Positions 17,237-25,367 of a stretch of 64,000 bases of DNA are shown here, in pieces. A program made the translations under genes and the position numbers. This DNA comes from CBFDBF01 sp050291465 (lineage in GTDB: Bacteria; Pseudomonadota; Gammaproteobacteria; Chromatiales; Chromatiaceae). The notes beneath the pieces were generated by a model. It was given only the letters and a program-made list of their open reading frames with translations. It was not told the origin of the DNA and searched no databases. Where the stretch lies: assembly GCA_050291465.1 (NCBI GenBank), contig JBNKJV010000016.1, positions 1 to 64,000 on the forward strand, written 5' to 3'. Within the stretch, counting starts at the first letter, position 1; each line of letters opens with the position of its first letter.

Positions 17237-18550
17237 ATGAAAAAGTTACTGTTGTCCATTCTGTTATTGGTAATCCATTTTCCGGTCCTGGCCGATAATA
17301 CCTTGACCATCGAAATTACCGAGGGTGCGGAAGGTGCGCTGCCCATCGCCGTGGTGCCGTTCGGTTTGCAGGGTGGAGGTGCGGGTCCGAGCCAGGACGT
17401 GGCGGCTATCGTGCGAACCGATCTCGAGCGTAGCGGGCGCTTCAAGCCCATGCCGGTGACGGACATGCTGGCCCGGCCCACGGTGGCATCCAAGGTTGAA
17501 TTCAGGGACTGGAAGGCGCTGGATATGGATTACCTGGTGGTGGGGCAGATAAATCCGGGCGGTCAGGGAAGCTATACCATTCGCTTCTGGCTGTTCGATG
17601 TATTCAAGAAGGAGCAGCTTGCCAGTTATTCGGTGCCCACCACGGAGCGGGATCTGCGGGCCGCTGCTCATCATATTGCCGATATCATTTATGAGAAGTT
17701 GATGGGACAGCGGGGGGCGTTTTCCACCCGGGTCGCCTATGTGACCTCCGCAGTCGCCCCCGGTGGGAAACAGCAGGTGCGGCTGCAGGTTGCGGATGCC
17801 GACGGTTACAATCCCCAGACCATCGTCACCTCCAAGGAACCGCTGATGTCACCGGCCTGGTCGCCGGACGGTCAGCGGCTGGCCTATGTCTCCTTCGAAC
17901 GGGGCAGACCTTCGGTTTACGTCCAGGAGGTGTTTACCGGCAAGCGCCGCAAGGTTGCTTCCTATAAAGGGATCAACGGTGCTCCCGCCTGGTCCCCGGA
18001 CGGGCGCAAACTGGCATTGACCCTGTCCAAGGACGGTAATCCGAATATCTATGTACTCGATCTGAGTCGCGGCAGCCTCAACATGCTGACCCGGCACTAC
18101 GCCATCGATACGGAACCGGCCTGGTCGCCGGACGGACGCAGCATCGTCTTCACCTCGGACCGGGGCGGTAAGCCGCAGATCTACCGGGTGCCCGCTTTCG
18201 GCGGCAAGGTGGAGCGGGTTACATTCGAGGGTGACTATAATGCCCGGGCCTCCTATTCGCCGGACGGAAAAACCCTGACCATGGTGACCCGTCAGAACGG
18301 CCAGTTCCGGATCGGTGTGCTGGATCTTGAAAACGGCGCCCTGCAGGTACTGAGCGGGGGGCGGCTGGATGAGTCGCCGAGTTTCGCTCCCAACGGCAGC
18401 ATGATAATTTACGCAACTAAAATCAGAGGCAAAGGGGAACTGGCGGCGGTATCGGTCGACGGCAACGTCCGCCAGCGACTGGCCCTGCAGGCGGGTGATG
18501 TACGGGAACCGGTCTGGTCCCCCTTTAGTCGAACACAACGGAGGAACTGA
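17237..18550 (+). CDS. tolB: Tol-Pal system beta-propeller protein TolB
   Basis: TolB is the periplasmic protein that shuttles between Pal and TolA. The 437-residue precursor has a Sec signal peptide (LLLSILLLVIHFPVLADN, cleavage near residue 20), an N-terminal alpha/beta domain (about 30-165), and a six-bladed propeller. The blades are marked by repeats such as SPAWSPDGQRLAYVS, APAWSPDGRKLALTL and EPAWSPDGRSIVFTS. Six bases separate it from tolA and three from pal. Confidence 0.95.
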   Translation: MKKLLLSILLLVIHFPVLADNTLTIEITEGAEGALPIAVVPFGLQGGGAGPSQDVAAIVRTDLERSGRFKPMPVTDMLARPTVASKVEFRDWKALDMDYLVVGQINPGGQGSYTIRFWLFDVFKKEQLASYSVPTTERDLRAAAHHIADIIYEKLMGQRGAFSTRVAYVTSAVAPGGKQQVRLQVADADGYNPQTIVTSKEPLMSPAWSPDGQRLAYVSFERGRPSVYVQEVFTGKRRKVASYKGINGAPAWSPDGRKLALTLSKDGNPNIYVLDLSRGSLNMLTRHYAIDTEPAWSPDGRSIVFTSDRGGKPQIYRVPAFGGKVERVTFEGDYNARASYSPDGKTLTMVTRQNGQFRIGVLDLENGALQVLSGGRLDESPSFAPNGSMIIYATKIRGKGELAAVSVDGNVRQRLALQAGDVREPVWSPFSRTQRRN

Positions 18551-18553
18551 TAC

Positions 18554-19093
18554 GTGAAACTTTTTACCATGAGAATTATACCGGTCGCTGCGGCCCTGCT
18601 GTTGCTCGCGGGTTGTGGTTCTTTCCCCGGAATGTCGGGAGGGGAAGATGAGGTTGGTCCGCCGGCCGAGGTGGTGGACGCCGGTGCTGAGACGTCCGGC
18701 GCCACGGAGGGGGCGCAATGGAACGGCAGTGAAATGAATGATCCGGCCAGTCCGCTCTATAACAGAGTGATCTATTTCGGTTACGACATAAGCTCCATCG
18801 AACCGGAGTATCGCGACATCGTGATAACCCATGGTCAGTACCTGGCCGCCAATCCGGAGGTCATCGTTTCGGTGGAAGGACACTGCGACGAGCGCGGATC
18901 CAGAGAGTACAACATCGGTCTGGGTGAACGCCGAGCCAATGCCGTCCGCGACCTGTTGCTCGCCCAGGGGGCGTCCGAAAGTCAGATCGTCGGTATCAGT
19001 TATGGCGAGGAGCGTCCGGCGGAACTGGGTTCAACCGAAGCCGCGTGGTCCAAGAATCGCAGGGTTGAACTGGTATATGGTGTTCAGAGGTAA
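18554..19093 (+). CDS. pal: Peptidoglycan-associated lipoprotein Pal
   Basis: Pal is an outer-membrane lipoprotein that binds peptidoglycan and TolB. The 179-residue precursor has a lipobox LLAGC with lipidated Cys21, a Gly/Glu/Ala-rich linker, and an OmpA-like C-terminal domain. The OmpA domain shows IYFGYDISSIEPEY and HCDERGSREYNIGLGERRA, the meso-DAP-binding motif. GTG at 18554 is a good start, with GGAGG 9 bases upstream; an in-frame ATG at 18569 is possible. Confidence 0.95.
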   Translation: MKLFTMRIIPVAAALLLLAGCGSFPGMSGGEDEVGPPAEVVDAGAETSGATEGAQWNGSEMNDPASPLYNRVIYFGYDISSIEPEYRDIVITHGQYLAANPEVIVSVEGHCDERGSREYNIGLGERRANAVRDLLLAQGASESQIVGISYGEERPAELGSTEAAWSKNRRVELVYGVQR

Positions 19094-19099
19094 CGACAG

Positions 19100-19951
19100 A
19101 TGAAACCCCTGCGTGGCCTGTTGCCGCCCCTTATTCTGGCAACGCCCCTGCTGGCCCAGGCCGGTCTTTTCGACAACGACCAGAAATCCGCCGGAAAGGG
19201 CTCCCTGGAGCAACGTGTGGAGTTGTTGGAGAGGCGTCTGGACACCCTTTCCAACATGGTCCTCCGGCTCGACGAACTGCAGCGGGATGTGCAGCAGATG
19301 CGCGGAGAGATAGAGGAGCAGAATCACGCCATCGAGCAGTTGAAGAAACGTCAGCGCGAACTTTATCTCGATGTCGATCAACGCCTGGGCAAGTTGTCAG
19401 GCGGTACCACGATTCCGCAGCAACCCGCAGTACCGCCCCCCGCGCTACCGGTAACGCAGCCCTCTGCGCAACCTGCGTCCGCCTCCGTCCCCGCGGGTTC
19501 CACGGCACCATCCGCCACCGCTGCGCCTCCTTCCGCACCGGTCGCCGCGGGTCAGGTGAGTGAGGCCCAGCAGCGGGCCGAATACCAGGATGCGTTCAAT
19601 CTGTTGATGCAGCGGCGTCATACGGAAGCCCGTGCCGCCTTTACCGCCTTCCTGGGTAAATACCCGAACAGCGATCTGGTGGATAACGCACACTATTGGT
19701 TGGCCGAGTCCTATCTCGCCACGGGTGACTACACGCCGGCCCTGGAAGGGTTCAATAAGGTAATCAGCGACTACCCCAACAGCTCCAAGGTACCGGATGC
19801 GCTGTATAAGAAAGGGGACGTCTATTACGCGCTGAAGGATTGGCAGTTGGCGCGCCAGATTCTGGAGAGCGTGGTACAGAAGTACCCCAGTTCTACCGCC
19901 AGCCAGTTGGCGAAAAAGCGTCTGGAGCGGCTGAGCGGGGAAGGACACTGA
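19100..19951 (+). CDS. cpoB: Cell division coordinator CpoB (YbgF)
   Basis: CpoB is a periplasmic TPR protein that coordinates PBP1b activity with Tol-Pal during division. The 283-residue precursor has a signal peptide (LLPPLILATPLLAQAG), an N-terminal trimeric coiled coil (about 35-95: LEQRVELLERRLDTLSNMVL), a Pro/Ala-rich linker (about 105-155), and a C-terminal TPR domain beginning at AEYQDAFNLLMQRRHTEARA. It is the usual last gene of the tol-pal operon. A PBP1b gene lies at 56993 in this window. Confidence 0.94.
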   Translation: MKPLRGLLPPLILATPLLAQAGLFDNDQKSAGKGSLEQRVELLERRLDTLSNMVLRLDELQRDVQQMRGEIEEQNHAIEQLKKRQRELYLDVDQRLGKLSGGTTIPQQPAVPPPALPVTQPSAQPASASVPAGSTAPSATAAPPSAPVAAGQVSEAQQRAEYQDAFNLLMQRRHTEARAAFTAFLGKYPNSDLVDNAHYWLAESYLATGDYTPALEGFNKVISDYPNSSKVPDALYKKGDVYYALKDWQLARQILESVVQKYPSSTASQLAKKRLERLSGEGH

Positions 19952-19982
19952 TCTGTATTAGGGGTCCGGCCCCGGCCCTTCC

Positions 19983-20624
19983 ATGACGCAGTTTACGGTT
20001 AGCGAGATCTTCTACTCCCTGCAGGGGGAATCGGCGAGCGTAGGATTTCCCACGGTTTTTATCCGCCTCACCGGCTGCCCTCTGCGTTGCAGCTATTGTG
20101 ATACGGATTACGCGTTCTCCGGCGGTCAACTCATGGTGCTATCGGAGATGCTGGAGCGCGTGGCCGCGTATGGAGTGCATCATGTCACCCTAACCGGGGG
20201 GGAGCCGCTTTTTCAGGAAGGTTGCGCAGAACTCCTGACCGCCCTGTGCGATGCCGGTTACCGGGTTTCCCTGGAAACCAGCGGGGCCTTACCGCTTTCC
20301 GCCGTCGATCCCCGGGTGATCAAGGTGATGGATATCAAGACCCCGGCTTCCGGTGAAATGGAGCGGAATCTTCCGGAGAACATCGAGCTGCTCGGTCCGG
20401 CGGATCAGGTGAAGTTCGTGATCTGCGATCGGGACGATTATATCTGGGCTAGAGAGCGGCTGAGGGAATGGCATCTGGCGGAGCGTTGCGAGCCGCTTTT
20501 TATGCCCGCCCACGGTATGCAGGAGCCGAAGGAGCTGGCGGAATGGATCCTGGAGGACCGGTTACCGGTGCGGTTTCAGCTGCAGTTGCATAAGCTGCTG
20601 TGGGGGGATGTAAAGGGGAAGTGA
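19983..20624 (+). CDS. queE: 7-carboxy-7-deazaguanine synthase QueE
   Basis: QueE is the radical SAM enzyme that contracts 6-carboxytetrahydropterin to 7-carboxy-7-deazaguanine in queuosine biosynthesis. The 213-residue protein has SEIFYSLQGESASVGFPTVF and the cluster motif at Cys32, Cys36 and Cys39 (GCPLRCSYCDTDYAF). VTLTGGEPLFQ is the SAM-binding GGE motif. It follows cpoB after 31 bp and precedes queC, the next pathway enzyme, so the pair is functionally linked although separated by a repeat. Confidence 0.93.
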   Translation: MTQFTVSEIFYSLQGESASVGFPTVFIRLTGCPLRCSYCDTDYAFSGGQLMVLSEMLERVAAYGVHHVTLTGGEPLFQEGCAELLTALCDAGYRVSLETSGALPLSAVDPRVIKVMDIKTPASGEMERNLPENIELLGPADQVKFVICDRDDYIWARERLREWHLAERCEPLFMPAHGMQEPKELAEWILEDRLPVRFQLQLHKLLWGDVKGK

Positions 20625-20629
20625 TGAGG

Positions 20630-20713
20630 AGTTATCAGTTAACAGTTTTCAGTTCACAGTAGTCGGCGATTGAGCCATACTTTTTTGCCAACTACTGAAA
20701 ACTGAAAACTAAC
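20630..20713. repeat. Inverted 7-bp-periodic repeat between queE and queC
   Basis: The left arm (about 20630-20671, containing TTATCAGTTAACAGTTTTCAG and ending CAGTAGT) faces the right arm (20691-20713, ACTACTGAAAACTGAAAACT then AAC). The arms are imperfect 7-bp tandem repeats in opposite orientation around a short non-repeated centre. The right arm ends one base before the queC start codon, occupying the place of the ribosome-binding site. Confidence 0.75.
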
Positions 20714-20714
20714 A

Positions 20715-21386
20715 ATGAAAAAAGCCGTCATCCTGCTCTCCGGAGGACTGGATTCAGCAACCGCCCTGGCGATCGCCCGTGAGCAGGGCTTTGCCTGTTA
20801 CGCCCTGAGTATGGACTACGGCCAGCGCCATCAGGTGGAGCTGGAAGCGGCGCGCAGGGTAGCGGCTTCCCAGGAGGTGGTGGAACACAAAGTGGTCTCC
20901 ATCGCCCTGGACCGCTTCGGGGGTTCGGCCCTTACCGACCGGGCGATCGAGGTTCCCCGGGAAGGGGGTGAGGGTATTCCGGTGACCTATGTCCCAGCCC
21001 GCAATACCATCTTTCTTTCCCTCGCTCTCGGTTGGGCCGAGGTGCTGGGGGCCCGGGATATCTTTATCGGCGTCAATGCGGTGGACTACTCCGGTTATCC
21101 GGACTGTCGGCCGGAGTTCATCTCCGCTTTCGAGAACCTGGCTAACTTGGCCACCAAGGCCGGGGTGGAGGGGGTGCGGTTCCGGATTCACGCCCCCCTG
21201 AGCAGCCTGAGCAAAGGGGAGATTATTCAGCAGGGAATGCGTCTCGGGGTGGATTACAGCCAGACGCTCTCCTGCTATCAGGCGGATGCCGAGGGACGGG
21301 CCTGCGGTAACTGCGATTCCTGCCGTTTTCGGTCCCAGGGATTCAGGGACGCGGGAGTGGCGGATCCCACCCGTTACCGGGACTGA
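20715..21386 (+). CDS. queC: 7-cyano-7-deazaguanine synthase QueC
   Basis: QueC converts 7-carboxy-7-deazaguanine, ammonia and ATP to preQ0. The 223-residue protein begins KKAVILLSGGLDSATALAIA, containing the PP-loop SGGLDS. It has FIGVNAVDYSGYPDCRPEFI and the four-Cys zinc site in SCYQADAEGRACGNCDSC. No Shine-Dalgarno sequence is visible because the upstream repeat arm runs to the start codon. The codon at 20715 is nevertheless certain from the protein N-terminus. Confidence 0.95.
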   Translation: MKKAVILLSGGLDSATALAIAREQGFACYALSMDYGQRHQVELEAARRVAASQEVVEHKVVSIALDRFGGSALTDRAIEVPREGGEGIPVTYVPARNTIFLSLALGWAEVLGARDIFIGVNAVDYSGYPDCRPEFISAFENLANLATKAGVEGVRFRIHAPLSSLSKGEIIQQGMRLGVDYSQTLSCYQADAEGRACGNCDSCRFRSQGFRDAGVADPTRYRD

Positions 21387-21569
21387 CGCCGGTCTTTCCA
21401 CCCCTCTGGCTCGTGCCCCCCATCCTGCGGTACCATCGGTACTCGCAGTAACATAATTACAACGGAACCTCTGTTTCGATCCCGGACAGCCGGGGCATCG
21501 GCTCCCTGGGACCCGGCCCGGGCCCGTCGGACGGTTGCAAGAAGGTTCCACGATTGTTGGAGTGAGGAG

Positions 21570-22778
21570 ATGAATCTGGAGATCACGACACAGGTGGTCC
21601 TCCTGGGCGGCATAATGGGTGTCGTTCTGGGTGCGGTCGCCAACAAGACCAATTTCTGCACCATGGGTGCTGTTTCCGACTGGGTGAACATGGGCGACAC
21701 GGCGCGCCTCAGATCCTGGTTTCTCGCCATCGGGGTGGCGGTCCTGGGTGTTATAGTCCTGGAGACGGCCTCACTGATAGATATCAGCGGTTCTCGACCG
21801 CCCTACCGAAGCAGCATGTTTTTCTGGTCCCGGTATATTCTCGGGGGCCTGATGTTCGGCGTGGGCATGACACTGGCATCAGGATGCGCCAACAAGAACC
21901 TGGTGCGTGCCGGGGGAGGCAACATCAAATCCGTTTTCGTTCTGCTGGTGGTCGGGGCCATGGCCTATCTCATGACCCGCACCAATTTCTACGGCTATGT
22001 ATTCCACAGCTGGATGTTGCCCCTGACGCCGGATCTCTCCAATTTCGGCATCGGTGATCAGTCACTCGGCGGTATCGTCGGATCACTGTTCGGGATGGAA
22101 TCACCCCAGAGCCTGAACCTGTATATGGGCATAGCGGTGGTCGCCGCTGTATTTATCGTGGTCTTTCGTTCCGCGGAGTTTCGCTTAAACCTGGAACTGC
22201 TCAGCGCGGGCGTGATCCTGGGTCTTGTAATCGTGGCCGGCTGGTACGTGACCGCCGGGTCCATGGGCGGTGAGTGGGTGGAGTTCACGGAGTTTATGGA
22301 TGAGCCGCCGCCGGGCGTGGGTGCCCAGTCCTTCACCTTTGTAAATCCCGCGGGCGAGTTGCTCTACTATCTTACGCGGCCCGGCAAACTCAGCCTGATA
22401 ACCTTCGGCCTGGCCTCCCTGTTCGGTGTCATTATCGGTTCGTTCCTGTATGCGGTTTTCAGCCGTAGTTTCCGTATCGAGTGGTTCGCCGATCTCAAGG
22501 ATTTCGCCAACCACATGTTTGGCGCGGTGCTTATGGGGATCGGTGGTGTTCTCGCCATGGGGTGCACCGTAGGTCAGGGTATGACCGGTGTTTCCACCCT
22601 GGCGTTGGGTTCTTTTCTGGCGCTGGGTTCGATTATTCTGGGCAGCGCTTTGACCATGAAGGTTCAGTATTACAAATTGGTTTATGAAAGCGAGGCCGGC
22701 TTCGGCAAGGCGCTCGTTTCCGGGATGGCCGATCTGCATCTGCTTCCGCAAAGCATGAGGAAGCTGGATGCGGTATGA
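21570..22778 (+). CDS. YeeE/YedE family sulfur-compound transporter (TsuA-like)
   Basis: This 402-residue polytopic inner-membrane protein has the YeeE/YedE (DUF395) repeat architecture. Members import thiosulfate or related sulfur species through a relay of conserved cysteines. The three expected sites are present: Cys30 in NKTNFCTMGAVSDW, Cys106 in GMTLASGCANKNLVRAGGG, and Cys332 in VLAMGCTVGQGMTGVS. About ten hydrophobic helices are visible. No TusA-like gene adjoins it. The substrate is inferred from the family; selenium-related homologues also exist. Confidence 0.85.
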   Translation: MNLEITTQVVLLGGIMGVVLGAVANKTNFCTMGAVSDWVNMGDTARLRSWFLAIGVAVLGVIVLETASLIDISGSRPPYRSSMFFWSRYILGGLMFGVGMTLASGCANKNLVRAGGGNIKSVFVLLVVGAMAYLMTRTNFYGYVFHSWMLPLTPDLSNFGIGDQSLGGIVGSLFGMESPQSLNLYMGIAVVAAVFIVVFRSAEFRLNLELLSAGVILGLVIVAGWYVTAGSMGGEWVEFTEFMDEPPPGVGAQSFTFVNPAGELLYYLTRPGKLSLITFGLASLFGVIIGSFLYAVFSRSFRIEWFADLKDFANHMFGAVLMGIGGVLAMGCTVGQGMTGVSTLALGSFLALGSIILGSALTMKVQYYKLVYESEAGFGKALVSGMADLHLLPQSMRKLDAV

Positions 22779-22877
22779 TTAACCCCTTAAGATAAGGCAG
22801 GATATACGTTACGGTACCGGGTGCCTTCACCGGTATTTTTTTGCTTTTTTGTTGACTTGAATATGTGGAGAAAAAAT

Positions 22878-23711
22878 ATGGAACGCCGAGCTGTCTGGTT
22901 TAACCTGAGCAAGGGATTGATGTTGTTGGTGCTGGTTTCCCTGCTGCAGGGTTGCGGCGAGTTAGAGGAGAAGAAGATCCGCAAGGACTTCGGTCTGGAC
23001 AGGCTGGAGACGGGTACGCTCCTTCACCAGGCGGCGCACGACGGAGACCAGGTAAAAGCGGAAGGCCTGCTCAACAGCGGGGCGGACGTAAACGAAAGGA
23101 ACAATTCTCAGCTGACTCCCTTGCATCTGGCGGCGGCACGGAATCGCGTGGAAACCGCGAAACTGCTAATAGACCGGGGTGCGGCGATCGATGCCCAGGA
23201 CGAGATGGGACTTACACCGCTGCATCTGGCCACCCGGAGCGGTAACGCGGCCGTGATCGAACTCCTGGCCGGCAATGGTGTGAATCCGGAGGTTCGAGGC
23301 AAGGCCTTCGGTATTACCGGAAACGAGGTTGCGCCCCTTCATCTGGCGGCCAGCCAGGGGGATACGGGAACCGCAGAGGCGTTGATTGTGAGTGCCAAGG
23401 CGAATGTCAACGGCAGGTCGCTGGCGACTCAGCGCACCCCGCTGCATTATGCGGCGGAAGGGGACCGCATGGCGGTAGCGGATCTACTGCTCCAACATGG
23501 AGCGGAGGTGGATGCCCAGGATGCGTACGGGGAGACGCCTCTGCACTATGCGGTCAGGGAAGGCTCCGTGGCCACGGTGGAGCTGCTGATTTCCCAGGGG
23601 GCCGACGTCAACGCCAGAAACGGGAGCGGCTCCACGCCTCTGACCTTTGCCGTTAACCAGGGGCACCGGAAGATCGTGGAGATATTGCAGGGTCACCAGG
23701 GATCCGAATGA
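22878..23711 (+). CDS. Ankyrin-repeat lipoprotein
   Basis: This 277-residue protein has an N-terminal lipoprotein signal (GLMLLVLVSLLQGCGELE, with the Cys in LLQGC) followed by about six ankyrin repeats. Examples are TPLHLAAARNRVETAKLLID, TPLHLATRSGNAAVIELLAG and TPLHYAVREGSVATVELLIS. Ankyrin repeats bind proteins; a lipid-anchored version in the envelope could be a scaffold, but the partner is unknown. The ATG at 22878 has GGAG seven bases upstream; earlier in-frame ATGs at 22863 and 22821 lack this. Confidence 0.82.
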   Translation: MERRAVWFNLSKGLMLLVLVSLLQGCGELEEKKIRKDFGLDRLETGTLLHQAAHDGDQVKAEGLLNSGADVNERNNSQLTPLHLAAARNRVETAKLLIDRGAAIDAQDEMGLTPLHLATRSGNAAVIELLAGNGVNPEVRGKAFGITGNEVAPLHLAASQGDTGTAEALIVSAKANVNGRSLATQRTPLHYAAEGDRMAVADLLLQHGAEVDAQDAYGETPLHYAVREGSVATVELLISQGADVNARNGSGSTPLTFAVNQGHRKIVEILQGHQGSE

Positions 23712-23722
23712 GAAGGGCCGCT

Positions 23723-23750
23723 TTGACAGCCCGGGGCTGTCCGGTATAAT
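23723..23750 (+). promoter_or_regulatory. Consensus sigma70 promoter for tRNA-Lys
   Basis: TTGACA at 23723-23728 and TATAAT at 23745-23750 both match consensus exactly, with a 16-bp spacer. A GC-rich discriminator (TGCGCGC) follows, the type linked to stringent control of stable RNA promoters. The predicted start lies about 40 bp before the mature tRNA. Confidence 0.8.
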
Positions 23751-23796
23751 TGCGCGCTTCATCGGCCCGGGAGCCCCGGGCCGCCGCAAATCGAGA

Positions 23797-23872
23797 GGGT
23801 CGTTAGCTCAGTCGGTAGAGCAGTGGATTTTTAATCCATTGGTCATAGGTTCGATTCCTATACGACCCACCA
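23797..23872 (+). tRNA. tRNA-Lys (anticodon UUU)
   Basis: This 76-base cloverleaf has a seven-pair acceptor stem (GGGTCGT with ACGACCC), a D-arm containing AGCTCAGTCGGTAGAGC, and an anticodon loop CTTTTAA presenting UUU. The T-arm contains GGTTCGATTCC, and CCA is encoded in the gene. A consensus promoter lies upstream and an intrinsic terminator 55 bp downstream, so it is a monocistronic unit. Confidence 0.97.
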
Positions 23873-23926
23873 TATCCATCGGGGAAGAGGGGTGACCAAG
23901 GCTCCTTTTGTTCCGGCGCAAAAAAA

Positions 23927-23950
23927 CCCGCCCCGAAGGGCGGGTTTGTT
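23927..23950 (+). terminator. Intrinsic terminator after tRNA-Lys
   Basis: The stem CCCGCCC (23927-23933), loop CGAA and GGGCGGG (23938-23944) are followed by TTTGTT. The preceding run of A residues (23920-23926) makes it potentially bidirectional. The A/T-rich stretch from 23951 to 24223 carries no gene that I can support. Confidence 0.85.
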
Positions 23951-24223
23951 GCAACTGAAAGGGAAGAAGGGGGTAGTTGCAACAGAAACGTTTTTTTTCA
24001 AACGTCGTTGTTTTTGTTTCTTGCCTATAAGCATATTCTGCGCCAGAAATATATTTCTTAAATTAATCAATCGGTTACCTCTGTCGTCATGGTTGGGAAA
24101 GGGGGTTGTGTAAAATATCCTGACAATCGCGTCCCTATTCCGGTTATGGTGCAGCCGTAATCGTCGGCGGGATTGCCGGTATTATTTGAGTCCGTAGCGG
24201 ACCACTCCCTGGGAGGTTAAAAT

Positions 24224-24625
24224 ATGAGCTGCACCGCGAAAAGAAACATGCTTTTGACCCGTCCTGGAACAATCCTTTTACTGACGGCGTTGCTTTGCTG
24301 TTTACCCCTGTTCGCCCGGGCGGATGTCTCCCAGGGTCCCAAGGTCTGGAGTTACGGCACCAAGTCCTGCACCGCCTACGTGACCGCCTGCAAAGGCTCG
24401 GATATCGGGCAGCAGGATCAGATAATCGAATATCTGCGGTATCAGGAGTGGTTTGCCGGGTTGGTGACCGGTCTTACCCTGGCGACCGGTATGGACGCTC
24501 TCTACGGTGCCGAGGTGGAGGGTGCCATGCGCCGTGTACGGGACATCTGCGAGCGGCATCCGGACCGGGATTTTTTCAATACCTCCATGTCTTTTCTCAC
24601 CCAGTTGAGAAAAACGGAAGAGTAG
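24224..24625 (+). CDS. Small secreted protein, unknown function
   Basis: This 133-residue protein has an N-terminal signal sequence (TILLLTALLCCLPLFARAD, cleavage likely after ARA near residue 33). The mature part is about 100 residues. It has the pattern SCTAYVTACKG, the segment YQEWFAGLVTGLTLATGMDA, and a later DICERHP, so three cysteines could form one disulfide plus a free thiol. The layout recalls small periplasmic helical proteins of HdeA or Rap1a/Tai type, but I cannot assign it. A good GGGAGG lies upstream of the ATG. It converges on tcdA with a 13-bp gap. Confidence 0.7.
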   Translation: MSCTAKRNMLLTRPGTILLLTALLCCLPLFARADVSQGPKVWSYGTKSCTAYVTACKGSDIGQQDQIIEYLRYQEWFAGLVTGLTLATGMDALYGAEVEGAMRRVRDICERHPDRDFFNTSMSFLTQLRKTEE

Positions 24626-24638
24626 TTTCCCCTCACAC

Positions 24639-25367
24639 CTATCTGTTCAACAGGGTCCTGATGACGTAACCGGCCTGCATCAGGCCGAACATGCCCGGCA
24701 GAAAGGAACTGGAGCCGTTAACGGCCCGGGGGCGGCCCGGCTGGCCCCCGTCCAGGGGTTCATGAGGAAGGGCCTTTACCGGCAGTTCGTCGGAGAAGAT
24801 GACCGGGTACTGCAAGGATCCCCCCAACTGCCGCAGTCGTTTGCGCATCTCCCGCGCCAACGGACAGACTTCGGTTTGCTCCAGGGTGGTGATTCGAACC
24901 CGGGTGACGTCCATACGCCCGCCCGCGCCGAGGGCGGATATCACCGGAACTCCGGCGTTCTGGCAGGTCCTGACCAGGGCCGCCTTGCAGGCGATACTGT
25001 CGATACAGTCGAGGACAAAGTCGACGGCTTCCCCGGTCACCAGCTGTTCACAGTTATCCGGAGTCACGAACACCGACCGGACGTGCAGCGTCAGTCCGGG
25101 ATTGATGTCCAGAAGCCGTTCCCCCACCACTTCGACCTTGGGCCTGCCGACGGTGGACTGCAGTGCCGGCAGTTGCCGGTTGCAGTTGGAAGGGGCCACC
25201 TGATCGTGATCCACGATGGTCACCCTGCCGATCCCCGAGCGCACCAGCGCTTCCGCAGCGTAGCTCCCCACACCTCCCAGGCCCACCACCATGACGTGTT
25301 TTTCGCCGAGGGCCGCCACCCCTTCCGGGCCGATGAGAATACGGGTGCGTTCCTGGTCGAAGCTCAT
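24639..25367 (-). CDS. tcdA: tRNA threonylcarbamoyladenosine dehydratase TcdA
   Basis: TcdA (formerly CsdL/YgdL) is an E1-like enzyme that uses ATP to cyclise t6A at position 37 of ANN-decoding tRNAs to ct6A. The 242-residue protein has the Rossmann motif VMVVGLGGVGSYAAEALVRS, the acidic strand TIVDHDQVAPSNCNRQ, the segment DFVLDCIDSIACKAALV, and EVCPLAREMRKRL. The C-terminal NGSSSFLPGMFGLMQAGYVI is typical. Its start overlaps the tatD stop by 4 bases, so the two are co-translated. Confidence 0.93.
   Translation of the reverse strand: MSFDQERTRILIGPEGVAALGEKHVMVVGLGGVGSYAAEALVRSGIGRVTIVDHDQVAPSNCNRQLPALQSTVGRPKVEVVGERLLDINPGLTLHVRSVFVTPDNCEQLVTGEAVDFVLDCIDSIACKAALVRTCQNAGVPVISALGAGGRMDVTRVRITTLEQTEVCPLAREMRKRLRQLGGSLQYPVIFSDELPVKALPHEPLDGGQPGRPRAVNGSSSFLPGMFGLMQAGYVIRTLLNR

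Noticed and set aside
17849..18883. 344-codon minus-strand frame across tolB and pal
   Set aside because: Antisense to two certain genes; no domain features.
23892..24113. 73-codon ORF after tRNA-Lys
   Set aside because: It runs through the terminator hairpin and has no ribosome-binding site or domain.
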